Below, piece after piece: positions 1-7,060 of a stretch of DNA of 13,947 nt. Every line of letters begins with the position of its first letter. The first letter of the stretch is position 1. Source of the stretch: Ilumatobacteraceae bacterium (GTDB lineage Bacteria > Actinomycetota > Acidimicrobiia > Acidimicrobiales > Ilumatobacteraceae); contig JALRGJ010000019.1 of NCBI GenBank assembly GCA_023253435.1, positions 1 to 13,947 on the forward strand, in the 5' to 3' direction. Made by a program: the position numbers and the translations under genes. The notes beneath the pieces are model-generated. The model worked only from the letters and a program-made list of their open reading frames with translations. It made no database searches and was not told the DNA's origin.

Positions 1-72
1 AGGAGCAACTTCAGTGATCTCGTCTGTTGCTTGAAGCTGTTCTGACTTCACTGGTTTTGATTCAGCAGTCAC
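1..72 (-). CDS. 5' end of an unidentified gene downstream of orn (partial)
   Basis: A GTG codon (complement of 70-72) overlaps the TGA stop of the oligoribonuclease gene in the GTGA arrangement seen elsewhere in this window. It opens a frame that stays open for 24 codons to the window edge. The peptide begins MTAESKPVKSEQLQATDE and is charged and hydrophilic, which is plausible for a disordered N-terminus. No family can be recognised from so short a piece. The call rests on the stop/start overlap and the uninterrupted frame. The other two minus-strand frames hit stops within a few codons of the orn stop. It would be co-transcribed with orn. It may instead be untranslated 3' sequence that is open by chance. 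Confidence 0.5.
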   Translation of the reverse strand, partial: MTAESKPVKSEQLQATDEITEVAP

Positions 73-626
73 TTCTTTTTGGTCTCCTCAGCACTGCGAA
101 ACACTTTGTCTCTATAAAACTTGAGTTCAGCGACACTGTCGCGAATATCGTCCATGGCTCGGTGAGTTGTTCCACCATTGGAGGGACGAGCATGCTCCAA
201 ACCTGGATTCCATCGACGCACAAGTTCTTTGATAGTAGAAACATCAACACAGCGATAATGAAGCCAGTTTTCAATCTCTGGCATGTACTTCTCGAGGAAA
301 GTTCTGTCGGTTCGAATCGAGTTTCCACACAGTGGAATCTTGTTTGGTTCGGGACTATGCACCTTGATGAAGTCCAGAGTTTGCGTCATTGCATCGTCCA
401 TTGTGACTGTGGAGGTCTTGATGAGTTCAAGTAGTCCTGAGGTTGTGTGCATATTGGTGACAAAATCGTCCATCTCTGCAAGCGCTTCATCTGGCTGATA
501 AATCACCAGATCTGGCCCCTCAGCCACAATGTTGAGGTCATCGTCTGTCACCAACGTTGCAATCTCAACAATCACGTGCCTCTTTGGATCAAGGCCCGTC
601 ATCTCAAGGTCCATCCAAATAAGCAT
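69..626 (-). CDS. orn: Oligoribonuclease (DEDDh 3'-5' exoribonuclease)
   Basis: This cytoplasmic exonuclease degrades 2-5 nt RNA oligomers, including linear dinucleotides such as pGpG, to mononucleotides, and so finishes mRNA decay. The 185-aa length is normal for Orn. Exo I is at the N-terminus (WMDLEMTGLD, catalytic Asp6 and Glu8). Exo II is around Asp107 in SIRTDRTFLEKYMPE. The family motif YRCVDVSTIKEL lies at 124-135. Exo III is HRAMDDIRDS at 155-164, giving His155 and Asp160 at the five-residue spacing of a DEDDh enzyme. The C-terminus is a lysine tail. No strong Shine-Dalgarno precedes the ATG; only TAAGA abuts it, so a leaderless or weakly led transcript is possible. It diverges from dut and probably shares a transcript with the partial gene at the left edge. 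Confidence 0.96.
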   Translation of the reverse strand: MLIWMDLEMTGLDPKRHVIVEIATLVTDDDLNIVAEGPDLVIYQPDEALAEMDDFVTNMHTTSGLLELIKTSTVTMDDAMTQTLDFIKVHSPEPNKIPLCGNSIRTDRTFLEKYMPEIENWLHYRCVDVSTIKELVRRWNPGLEHARPSNGGTTHRAMDDIRDSVAELKFYRDKVFRSAEETKKK

Positions 627-710
627 TCTTACAATCTATTAGTCGCGGCTGTTGAGAACGGCAGTGGGCCTACGGCCTTAGTTGTGTCGTGCGTTTTTAG
701 TGGGTGCCGT

Positions 711-714
711 GGAG
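711..714 (+). promoter_or_regulatory. Ribosome binding site deciding the dut start
   Basis: GGAG ends 8 bases before the GTG at 723. The next in-frame GTG (732) has its purine run immediately adjacent, which is too close. The frame is open far upstream into the antisense of orn, so this site is the main reason for starting dut at 723. Confidence 0.5.
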
Positions 715-722
715 CGCATAGC

Positions 723-1166
723 GTGAGGGATGTGGCAGATATTCGTGTTCAGCGCCTAGATACCGGACTTCCTCTTCCTCAGCAGGCCCACGAGGGAGAC
801 GCTGGCTTTGATCTGTATTCGTCAATTGATGGTGTGTTGTCTCCTGCTGGTGGCCGACTCCTCATTCCCACTGGTATTGCCATTGCGATCCCACTTGGAT
901 ACGCCGGTTTTGTTTTGCCTCGTAGCGGACTTGCTTTGAAATTTGGAATCAGTGTGGTGAATGCACCTGGGCTCATTGATTCTCATTACAGAGGAGAATT
1001 AAAAGTTGTTCTTCTCAATACAGATCCATCACGTCCGTATCACGTGCACAGAGGAGACAGAATTGCCCAACTTGTAGTTCAGCAGGTGGAGCATGTCAAT
1101 TGGATTGAAGTCAGTGAATTAGATGCCAATGATCGTGGCGGCGGATTTGGCCACTCTGGGAGATAG
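723..1166 (+). CDS. dut: Deoxyuridine 5'-triphosphate nucleotidohydrolase (dUTPase)
   Basis: It hydrolyses dUTP to dUMP and pyrophosphate, keeping uracil out of DNA and supplying dUMP for dTMP synthesis. The 147-aa length fits a homotrimeric dUTPase. All five motifs are visible: I (DAGFDLYS, 26-33), II (PRSGL, 66-70), III (G83 to E92, with Asp86 that activates the catalytic water and Tyr89 that selects against ribose), IV (GDRIAQ, 111-116) and V (RGGGFGHSG, 138-146). Motif V is one residue shorter than the usual RGxGGFG form. The GTG start at 723 is chosen because of the GGAG upstream; GTG 732 would remove three residues. The frame is open upstream to 447, but that part is antisense to orn and shows no dUTPase similarity. 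The gene converges on the CoA-transferase gene with a 2-bp gap. Confidence 0.95.
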   Translation: MRDVADIRVQRLDTGLPLPQQAHEGDAGFDLYSSIDGVLSPAGGRLLIPTGIAIAIPLGYAGFVLPRSGLALKFGISVVNAPGLIDSHYRGELKVVLLNTDPSRPYHVHRGDRIAQLVVQQVEHVNWIEVSELDANDRGGGFGHSGR

Positions 1167-1168
1167 AC

Positions 1169-2404
1169 CTACTTCGGAAGTCGGATAGACAACACGCCTT
1201 GTTGCGTGAGCTCTTCAATTTTCTCAGCCGATAGTCCGGCAAGTTCCGACAAAACCGCGGCATTGTCTTCTCCCCGAAACTTTGGGATCCCTCTGGTGCC
1301 AGTGTCCGAGCCAGAAAACATCCAGGGTGAGTTGGGCACTCGAAAAGAATTCCCGTACCTGTCATCTGCATCAATGATGACGTTTCTCTCTTTTGCCCAT
1401 TCGGTGTGCGCAAGCTCATCCATTGTTCGTACAACGCCCATAGCTAAACCTGCCTCGGCCATGACGTCTTCTGCTTCTTGAGCAGTCATGGTTTTTGCCC
1501 ACTCCCGCAATTCATTCTGAAGAGCAGAAAGGTTGGCAAGCCGCGAAGCAACATTGATGAATCGAGGATCCTCAAGCATGTGTGGGCGCTTCATGGCTTT
1601 TACAAATAAGTCGAAAGTGCCACGCTCAGCCGGGTGGCCACTGACCACTATTTGTTGTCCATCTTTGCTTTCCAAAATTGGATAGTCGCCAGGTTGAAAT
1701 GAACGAATTTGATCTTCGGGAACATCGTGTTCAAATAATTCGTTCTGAACATGCTCATTGACGTACAACATTGTTTGCGCCATTGACACATCTATATATT
1801 GCCCGTGTCCTGTGTTCTCTCGTTGAAAGAGTGCAGCAAGAATTGCAGCTGCAGATTCCATACCTGTGTATACATCTGCGTGTGAGTGAGGATCATTGGT
1901 AGGGAAGGTGTTTCGCGCTCTGGCTTGTAGTCCAGTCATTCCAGTTTCTGCATTTACAACGGTTGCATAGGCTCTGCGATGTTTCCACGGGCCGGTATTG
2001 CCGTAACCACTAATAGAACAGTAAATAAGGCGCGGATTCAGTGCCGATAATGACTCGTAGCCAATTCCTAGTTTTTCCATCACCCCACCTCTGTAGTTCT
2101 CTACGAGAACATCGGTGTGAGCAATTAATTTCTTAATAATCTCAATTGCCTCAGGCTGCTTCAGGTCAAGTGAAATGTTGAGTTTGCCAATGTTTTGTTG
2201 AGCAAAGTATGTAGACATTGATCCAACTCGAGGAAATGCAAATCGGGTGAGATCTCCTTCAGGTGGTTCAACTTTGATGACCTGTGCCCCTAAGTCAGAC
2301 AACATGCGGGTGCAATGTGGACCGGAGAGAACGCGGGTGAAATCAAGTACTCGGATTCCTTCAAGTGGACGTGGTGCACTCGCATTATGTGACACAAATG
2401 CCAT
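1169..2404 (-). CDS. Class III (CaiB/BaiF family) CoA-transferase
   Basis: It moves CoA between a donor thioester and a carboxylic acid; family members activate carnitine, formate/oxalate, bile acids or succinate-linked acids. The 411-aa length matches the roughly 400-aa family. The N-terminus has the family signature PLEGIRVLDFTRVLSGPHCT (13-32) followed by LGAQVIKVEPPEGD, then VENYRGGVMEKLGIGY and LIYCSISGYGNTGPW (126-140). Asp177 in SHADVYTGM sits where the family's catalytic aspartate forms the acyl anhydride. GQYIDVSM (201-208) is also typical. The substrate cannot be deduced. The gene starts 2 bp after the crotonase stop with no obvious Shine-Dalgarno, so it is probably translationally coupled to it. 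Both are likely steps in the activation and breakdown of one acid. Confidence 0.92.
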   Translation of the reverse strand: MAFVSHNASAPRPLEGIRVLDFTRVLSGPHCTRMLSDLGAQVIKVEPPEGDLTRFAFPRVGSMSTYFAQQNIGKLNISLDLKQPEAIEIIKKLIAHTDVLVENYRGGVMEKLGIGYESLSALNPRLIYCSISGYGNTGPWKHRRAYATVVNAETGMTGLQARARNTFPTNDPHSHADVYTGMESAAAILAALFQRENTGHGQYIDVSMAQTMLYVNEHVQNELFEHDVPEDQIRSFQPGDYPILESKDGQQIVVSGHPAERGTFDLFVKAMKRPHMLEDPRFINVASRLANLSALQNELREWAKTMTAQEAEDVMAEAGLAMGVVRTMDELAHTEWAKERNVIIDADDRYGNSFRVPNSPWMFSGSDTGTRGIPKFRGEDNAAVLSELAGLSAEKIEELTQQGVLSIRLPK

Positions 2405-2406
2405 TT

Positions 2407-3231
2407 CTACTGACCAATGAACTTTGGTGGACGCTTTTCAACAAATGCTGCGGCAGCTTCTTTGTGGTCTGCCGATGCCATTGTTCGCACCATGGCAACA
2501 GCTTCCGCGTCTAGAGCTGTCTTCAGGGAGACCTCACTTGCTCTGTTGATGTTCTCTTTCATATAACGCAATGCAATAGGTGCACGTTGAGCGAGATCAT
2601 GACACCAATTCAGCGCAGCTTCGGCAAAGTTTTCATCGGGCAATACTTTGTTGATGATGTGTAGGTCTGCTGCTTCTCGGGCACTGAGGCGGGGAGTGGT
2701 GAAGAGCAATTCTTTTGCCTTTGCTTCTCCAATAATTCGGGGCAGAAACCATGAAGTTCCAAAATCACCACTGGCACCCACATTGGCAAAGGCTGTCATG
2801 ATGATTGCGCGCTCAGCTGCAATTCGCAGATCTGCCGCAAGTGCAATGGAGAGACCAGCTCCTGCAGCTGCTCCCGGCAACGCTGCAACTACAGGTTGAG
2901 GCAACGTACGAAACGCGAGACTCACCTGGCCTTGAATTGTGCGTAAGCGATCAATACGAGCTTCTGTTGAAAATGATCCTCCTCCACGGGACTGATTTGC
3001 CTCATTCATTCCCTTGACGTCTCCGCCAGAGCAAAACGCACTTCCTTCTCCAGTGACCATGAGAACGCGAATATTTGGATCTTTGGCAATGACAGGTAAC
3101 GCACGACTAAACCCTGCATAGACATCGTCTGATAATGCATTTCGCCTATCCGGACGATTGAAACTCAGAATTGCGACATGACCTTCTACTCGACCCAATA
3201 GGTCGTTGGTTCCTGTGTCTATCTCTGTCAT
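2407..3231 (-). CDS. Enoyl-CoA hydratase/isomerase (crotonase) family protein
   Basis: A 274-aa crotonase-fold enzyme acting on acyl-CoA. Oxyanion-hole segments are AFCSGGDVKGM (65-75) and ALPGAAAGAGLSIALAADLR (117-136). C-terminal features typical of the family are RLSAREAADLHIINKVLP and the AVAMVRTMASADHKEAAAAF stretch before EKRPPKF. By eye alignment to rat mitochondrial hydratase, the two catalytic glutamates are replaced: Ser128 lies at the Glu144 position and Asn150 near the Glu164 position. The segment GASGDFGTSWFLPRIIG resembles PaaG-like isomerases, with Asp156 a possible acid/base. A plain hydratase role is therefore doubtful; isomerase or another crotonase reaction is more likely. 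A strong AAGGGG Shine-Dalgarno sits 7 nt before the ATG. It is the first gene of the two-gene unit with the CoA-transferase. Confidence 0.9.
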   Translation of the reverse strand: MTEIDTGTNDLLGRVEGHVAILSFNRPDRRNALSDDVYAGFSRALPVIAKDPNIRVLMVTGEGSAFCSGGDVKGMNEANQSRGGGSFSTEARIDRLRTIQGQVSLAFRTLPQPVVAALPGAAAGAGLSIALAADLRIAAERAIIMTAFANVGASGDFGTSWFLPRIIGEAKAKELLFTTPRLSAREAADLHIINKVLPDENFAEAALNWCHDLAQRAPIALRYMKENINRASEVSLKTALDAEAVAMVRTMASADHKEAAAAFVEKRPPKFIGQ

Positions 3232-3414
3232 GGCAATACCCCTTCCGTGAGGTTCAGTCTTTCATCTGGGAGTGAGGATTGAGAATACGAACACAAGATC
3301 TCTTTTTACTCAACAAATACAAGGGTGCTGAATGGCATGTACAAGTATTTATCTGAGTGTAACGAGGTACTCACACCTAGTGCATTTAAGAGTCGATGCT
3401 GTTGAACTCATGTC
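3232..3414. promoter_or_regulatory. Divergent intergenic region between the crotonase unit and the SipW cassette
   Basis: This 183-bp AT-richer gap must hold promoters for both directions. On the minus strand TATTCT (around 3280) resembles a -10 element, but no well-spaced -35 is evident. On the plus strand AT-rich patches near 3346-3353 and 3383-3389 could serve the signal peptidase gene. A 5-bp inverted repeat, TGAGT (3354-3358) and ACTCA (3369-3373), separated by 10 bp, is a weak operator candidate. No open frame that looks coding was seen. Confidence 0.35.
3239..3244 (-). promoter_or_regulatory. Strong ribosome binding site for the crotonase gene
   Basis: Read on the minus strand, AAGGGG lies 7 nt before the ATG at 3231. 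It is one of the clearest Shine-Dalgarno sequences in the window and fixes that start. Confidence 0.6.
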
Positions 3415-4020
3415 ATGTCCTCAATGAATCCGGCTCACATGACTCATACTGATGCGATCCAGCGTGAAGAATCATCCTTGCAAAGGATTTCTCTGTTTGC
3501 ATCGCGAGTCATAGTAATTGCGTTAACACTTGCAGTTTCAGTGATGCTTCTTGTAGTCATCGCAACATCATCTTCAGTTTCTCGTCTCACTCATGTAGAA
3601 GCTTTTCAAGTGACTTCTGGGTCCATGTCTCCAGTGATTCGTGCAGGGTCAATTGTTTTTGCTGACACGGTCTCATTAGCAGATGCACAAAGAATGCAAG
3701 TTGGTGACATTGTGACTTTCAAGTCTGCAACAGATTCAGAGGTGCTAATCACTCATCGAATTGTTGAGGTACAGAAGATTGGATCACCCGATGTTTTCTA
3801 CACAACTAAAGGCGATGCGAATCAATCAGTGGATATCACTCATCTCACACCTGATCGAATTATTGGCAAATACAAAACAGATGTTCCTGTATTAGGCCAT
3901 CTGTTCGAGTCCATGCACAGGTTTCAGATTGTGGGTCTCTTCTCTGTGTCTCTGATTTTCGCATACATATCGATGGCCACAAACAAAAAAAACAACAACA
4001 AAGAGGAAACAACATTATGA
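3415..4020 (+). CDS. Type I signal peptidase, SipW/archaeal-ER (S26B) type
   Basis: A membrane serine protease that removes signal peptides from exported proteins. SipW relatives are usually dedicated to TasA-like substrates encoded beside them. The 201-aa protein has an N-terminal membrane span (about 32-51), the nucleophile motif VTSGSMSPVI with Ser70, and the substrate-binding box around GDIVTF (97-102). His114 in ITHRIVEV replaces the lysine of ordinary bacterial LepB, which defines the ER/archaeal/SipW type. TTKGDANQSVD carries the conserved Asp134. A second span lies near 170-187, followed by a basic, Asn-rich tail. The ATG at 3415 lacks a clear Shine-Dalgarno; Met4 at 3424 is an alternative start. 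Its stop overlaps the start of the next gene (ATGA), indicating an operon with two genes that carry SipW-type signals. Confidence 0.93.
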   Translation: MSSMNPAHMTHTDAIQREESSLQRISLFASRVIVIALTLAVSVMLLVVIATSSSVSRLTHVEAFQVTSGSMSPVIRAGSIVFADTVSLADAQRMQVGDIVTFKSATDSEVLITHRIVEVQKIGSPDVFYTTKGDANQSVDITHLTPDRIIGKYKTDVPVLGHLFESMHRFQIVGLFSVSLIFAYISMATNKKNNNKEETTL

Positions 4021-4682
4021 AAACACAACGTATGAAACGGTTCTCACCACTGGTGAGTTCTTTCTCAGCTCTCGTTGCAGTGGCCGCGTTTGCTTTGGGT
4101 ACTACATCTGCCTTGTTCTCAGGAACACAGGCTGGTGCGGCTCAAGAATTCACGAGTGGCACTGTGTCAGTGGGACTAGGAGCGACAAGTACTACATGCA
4201 ATGTGACAGACCTGATGCCAGGGGATTCTTCATCTGGCTATGGATCTGGATCGTTAGCTCGTACACAATGCACCTACAACGTGAAATACACCGGTAATGC
4301 AAGCGCATGGCTGGCAGCAGACATTGCCATCAGTAGTGCTGCTACCACCTTGTACACAGCCGATTCTGGTGGGCTGCAATTCAAAGTAAAGGCCGGAAGC
4401 ACTTCTTTGATGAGTGGAACTTCCTTTACTCAGGTGGGTGGCTCATCAAGCACAGTGGCTAATAACGACTCAGTGTCAAACATCTTGCTGAGTACTACAC
4501 CAGCTTCTGAAAATGATTTGATCAGTTTCACCATTGATTACCTGTTACCACTCTCAGCAGCAAATGCGTTACAAGGTGGGTCTAGTGCACTCACACTGAC
4601 GTTCCATGCTGTGCAGTCTGCGAATCAACCAATTGGTAGCTGTGTTGCTGGAAGGCAATGCAACACCATTACTTGGGGATAA
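4017..4682 (+). CDS. TasA/camelysin-like secreted protein with SipW-dependent signal
   Basis: Predicted exported fibre or surface protein, 221 aa. The N-terminus is basic (KTQRMKR), followed by a hydrophobic segment (about 15-30) and then TSALFSGTQAG, which matches the alternate signal form processed by SipW; cleavage is probably near SA/LF. EFTSGTVSV follows, like the (F)xxGTxxV start of mature TasA/CalY proteins. LMPGDSS (66-72) with YNVKYTGNASAWLAADI matches the family's MxPGD and beta-sandwich region. LPLSAANALQGGSS (178-190) and LTFHAVQSA match the conserved LPxxAxNxxQG...AVQ end. Four cysteines (61, 85, 209, 215) could form two disulfides. A GAGG Shine-Dalgarno lies 10 nt before the ATG. 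Some relatives were described as metalloproteases (M73), but no HExxH motif is present here, so a structural role is inferred. Confidence 0.87.
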   Translation: MKTQRMKRFSPLVSSFSALVAVAAFALGTTSALFSGTQAGAAQEFTSGTVSVGLGATSTTCNVTDLMPGDSSSGYGSGSLARTQCTYNVKYTGNASAWLAADIAISSAATTLYTADSGGLQFKVKAGSTSLMSGTSFTQVGGSSSTVANNDSVSNILLSTTPASENDLISFTIDYLLPLSAANALQGGSSALTLTFHAVQSANQPIGSCVAGRQCNTITWG

Positions 4683-4688
4683 ACGCAG

Positions 4689-5792
4689 GTGGTGAACTCC
4701 CGTCGAGTGGTGATTGCAGTGTGGGTTGTTGCATTGTTCTGGACTGTGGCTGTCCCAGGATTGATGTTGACTGCATCTGCACTCTTCACCGCTGCGACGG
4801 GAGCTAATCCACAACAATTTTCTGGTGTCACATTTATTCCTAGTGTGGCGCCAGTTCCCGTTACACAACTGGTGGATAGTGGGGTTCATATTGAATGGGC
4901 TGGAGTAAATCTCTCGAACGGATCTCCGGCTCAATATGAGGTAGTGAGAACGGGAAGTGATTCCAGCGTTCACACAGTATGCACGGGTGCTTCAGCACCA
5001 GTGAGGCAAATAGTGACGGATTCATGTATTGATACGGGTGTTCAGGCAGATGTGACTTACACCTACTCCGAGAAACCACTTGTGCAACAAAATGGGTCGG
5101 TCACATGGTCTCGACCAGCAAGTAATTCTTCAGTTCCTCTTCTCGCTCCTAAATTGCGCTTTGGAGGATTAGGTGTTGTAACAACCTCTACTGCCCCTGG
5201 TGTCGTTGCGGTCAAGTATCCACTCACTGCAACAACGGGAGATGTTGCGATCCTCATTGTTCGTCGCTCCCGCAAATCTCCACTTACCGCACCAAGTGGT
5301 TGGACTCCACTTGTTGAGTTGGCATCTAATGGCCCACAAAGTTTTTTGCTTATTGCCTGGAAAGTGATTGCCACAGAAACATCTGTGAATGTAGATCTGC
5401 AAGGAACACCTCAGGGGAGTGCTGCTTGGATTGCAAGTTATAAAAGAACCGCCGGTAATACTTCAACTCCAATTACTGCTACCGCAACTGTTCGGGTTGA
5501 AAACGCTCCGGCATCATCAACATTTACCCAGACGGCGGCTATCACAACCAATACCAATAATGCTGCAGTGATCTCAATTGCATCGGTATTGGCAACTAAC
5601 TCACTGTCGTTGCAAACTCCCAATAACTATTCCCTGAGATCATCCACTACGGCAACATCGGGTGGAAATGGTTTCGCCATAGGAATTGCAGATCAGATAG
5701 CAGTGAAAAACGCGGTGACAGTGCAACCAGCAACGTGGTCACAATCTGGAATTCCTGCTTTGTGGCAAGTGGCCACAATTGCTTTTAGCTAA
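4689..5792 (+). CDS. Secreted two-domain surface protein: SipW-type signal, FN3-like domain, unassigned beta-rich domain
   Basis: A predicted exported protein of 367 aa and unknown function. A hydrophobic N-terminal segment (about 7-27) ends in TASALFTAATGANPQQFSG, the same signal layout as the preceding TasA-like protein, so the adjacent SipW-like peptidase probably processes it. Residues about 56-148 look like a fibronectin type III fold (HIEWAGV, AQYEVVRTG, VTYTYSEKP), with Cys98 and Cys113 as a likely disulfide. Residues about 155-367 are rich in Thr, Ser, Ala and Val, with GDVAILIVRR, APSGWTPLVE, FLLIAWKV and ALWQVATIAFS. This resembles a beta-sandwich module seen in secreted actinobacterial proteins, which I cannot name. 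No LPxTG sorting signal or C-terminal membrane span is visible. The start is GTG 4689 or 4692; GGGG lies 10 nt before 4689. Its 3' end overlaps the convergent M20 gene by 8 bp. Confidence 0.8.
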   Translation: MVNSRRVVIAVWVVALFWTVAVPGLMLTASALFTAATGANPQQFSGVTFIPSVAPVPVTQLVDSGVHIEWAGVNLSNGSPAQYEVVRTGSDSSVHTVCTGASAPVRQIVTDSCIDTGVQADVTYTYSEKPLVQQNGSVTWSRPASNSSVPLLAPKLRFGGLGVVTTSTAPGVVAVKYPLTATTGDVAILIVRRSRKSPLTAPSGWTPLVELASNGPQSFLLIAWKVIATETSVNVDLQGTPQGSAAWIASYKRTAGNTSTPITATATVRVENAPASSTFTQTAAITTNTNNAAVISIASVLATNSLSLQTPNNYSLRSSTTATSGGNGFAIGIADQIAVKNAVTVQPATWSQSGIPALWQVATIAFS

Positions 5793-7038
5793 GTGGTACT
5801 CCAAGGTGGCGGAGCGCAATTGCTGAATACACGGCAGCTCCGCGGCGCATGTAGTTCTCTTCGTAAATGGCTCTATTGCTGTGGTTTGGAGCCGCTTTCA
5901 TAATGTCCATACCCTCTGGCATGAGGCCCAGGAACATCATGGAGCCAGGAACTCTATTGAGTACGTAACTGAAGTCTTCTGCACCCATCACTGGATTATC
6001 CATGAGGCGAACATTGCGGTCTCCAGAGACTGCGGTGGCAACATCTGCAGCAAACATGGCGAAGTCAGAATCATTGACAGTGACGTTGTAACCAATTTCT
6101 AGATCCACAGTTACGTCCATGTCATGTGCTGCAACTATTCCTTCTGCAACTCGCTTCAGGCCATCATGAATGAGAGTTCTCGTTCTCTCGCTGACGGCAC
6201 GCATAGTGCCGTTGATCATTGCCGTCTCTGGAATGACGTTGCTTGTTGTTCCCGTATGAATCTGAGTCACAGTGATTACACCTGGATCAAACACATCAAT
6301 TCTTCGGGTGACCAGAGTCTGGAGTGCTTGCACAATTTCGCATGCAACAGGAATGGGATCCAATGTGAAGTGCGGAGCACTACCGTGGCCACCTTTTCCT
6401 TTCACGGTGATCACAAATTCATCGCTAGAAGCCATGATGGTGCCACCCTTCAAACCAAGGAATCCACCGGGAATGTTTGACGCAGCATGAATTGCAAATG
6501 CACCCGTCACTGGAGATTCGTTACCCACATCTAAGAGGCCCTCATTCAACATTTCAGTTGCGCCGTTATAACCCTCTTCACCTGGTTGGAACATAAAGAG
6601 AACTCGGCCTGCAATATCTGCTTTGCGAGACGACAAAATTTTTGCCGCACCCATCAGCATTGAGGTGTGAGTGTCGTGACCACACGCATGCATCACATTG
6701 TCTACTCGAGATTTAAATGTTTCATTAGTGTCTTCTGGCATGGGCAAGGCGTCCATGTCTGCGCGCAATAACACTGTTGGGCCCGGTTTATCACCCGTCA
6801 ACATTGCTGCAATACCGCTTGTTGTTTCATGAAGCGTGATATCTAAAGGGAGGCCCTCTAAAGAATGCAGCACTCGTTCACGTGTGCGGGGAAGATGGTT
6901 ACTGATCTCTGGCCATTCATGTAGGTCGCGACGCAGAGTGACCATGTCATCAAAGAGATCATTAGCTTGTTCCAATAGTCCCGTTGGATTTCCGTGCTGT
7001 TCGCGGGCTGAGTCTTCAGAGAGTGGGTTTTTAGCCAT
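5785..7038 (-). CDS. M20 family amidohydrolase/aminoacylase
   Basis: A metal-dependent hydrolase of the M20D type (hippuricase, N-acyl-amino-acid amidohydrolase, IAA-amino-acid hydrolase and related enzymes) that releases an amino acid from an N-acyl conjugate. From the chosen ATG (7038) it is 417 aa, close to the usual 390-420. Visible motifs are LRRDLHEWPE (35-44), VLLRADMDALP (89-99) and MHACGHDTHTSML (116-128), with ligands Cys119 and His121. QPGEEGYNGA carries catalytic Glu154 and ligand Glu155, His184 lies in AIHAAS, and His386 in APNHSN. The dimerisation (lid) domain includes GKGGHGSAPH (214-223) and GTTSNVIPE. The frame is open upstream to 7200, but those codons are antisense to the Nudix gene and do not look like M20. 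ATG at 7056 is another possible start. The precise substrate is unknown. Confidence 0.9.
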   Translation of the reverse strand: MAKNPLSEDSAREQHGNPTGLLEQANDLFDDMVTLRRDLHEWPEISNHLPRTRERVLHSLEGLPLDITLHETTSGIAAMLTGDKPGPTVLLRADMDALPMPEDTNETFKSRVDNVMHACGHDTHTSMLMGAAKILSSRKADIAGRVLFMFQPGEEGYNGATEMLNEGLLDVGNESPVTGAFAIHAASNIPGGFLGLKGGTIMASSDEFVITVKGKGGHGSAPHFTLDPIPVACEIVQALQTLVTRRIDVFDPGVITVTQIHTGTTSNVIPETAMINGTMRAVSERTRTLIHDGLKRVAEGIVAAHDMDVTVDLEIGYNVTVNDSDFAMFAADVATAVSGDRNVRLMDNPVMGAEDFSYVLNRVPGSMMFLGLMPEGMDIMKAAPNHSNRAIYEENYMRRGAAVYSAIALRHLGVPLS

Positions 7039-7060
7039 GCTCCATGGTAGGCACATTGAA

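Noticed and set aside
27..434. Plus-strand frame opposite orn
   Set aside because: Lies wholly antisense to a gene with all catalytic motifs; the translation has no recognisable pattern.
667..677. GGCC-TAC-GGCC hairpin between orn and dut
   Set aside because: The stem is only 4 bp, has no T run, and lies between divergent genes where a terminator is not expected.
447..722. Upstream extension of the dut reading frame
   Set aside because: It is antisense to orn, the peptide has no dUTPase similarity, and the GTG at 723 has a suitable GGAG before it.
1171..1181. ACTTC-G-GAAGT palindrome near the dut/CoA-transferase junction as a terminator
   Set aside because: It lies inside the CoA-transferase coding end, its loop is too small for a hairpin with five pairs, and there is no T run.
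4017..4682. Metallopeptidase (M73) activity for the TasA-like protein
   Set aside because: No HExxH or other zinc-binding motif is visible; the match is to structural TasA/CalY motifs.
5063..5374. Minus-strand frames inside the FN3-like protein gene
   Set aside because: Shadow frames of a secreted protein gene with no start signals or family features.
6836..7060. Upstream extension of the Nudix frame
   Set aside because: Arg/Ser-rich peptide antisense to well-conserved M20 sequence. The Nudix family similarity begins around residue 15 of the chosen start.
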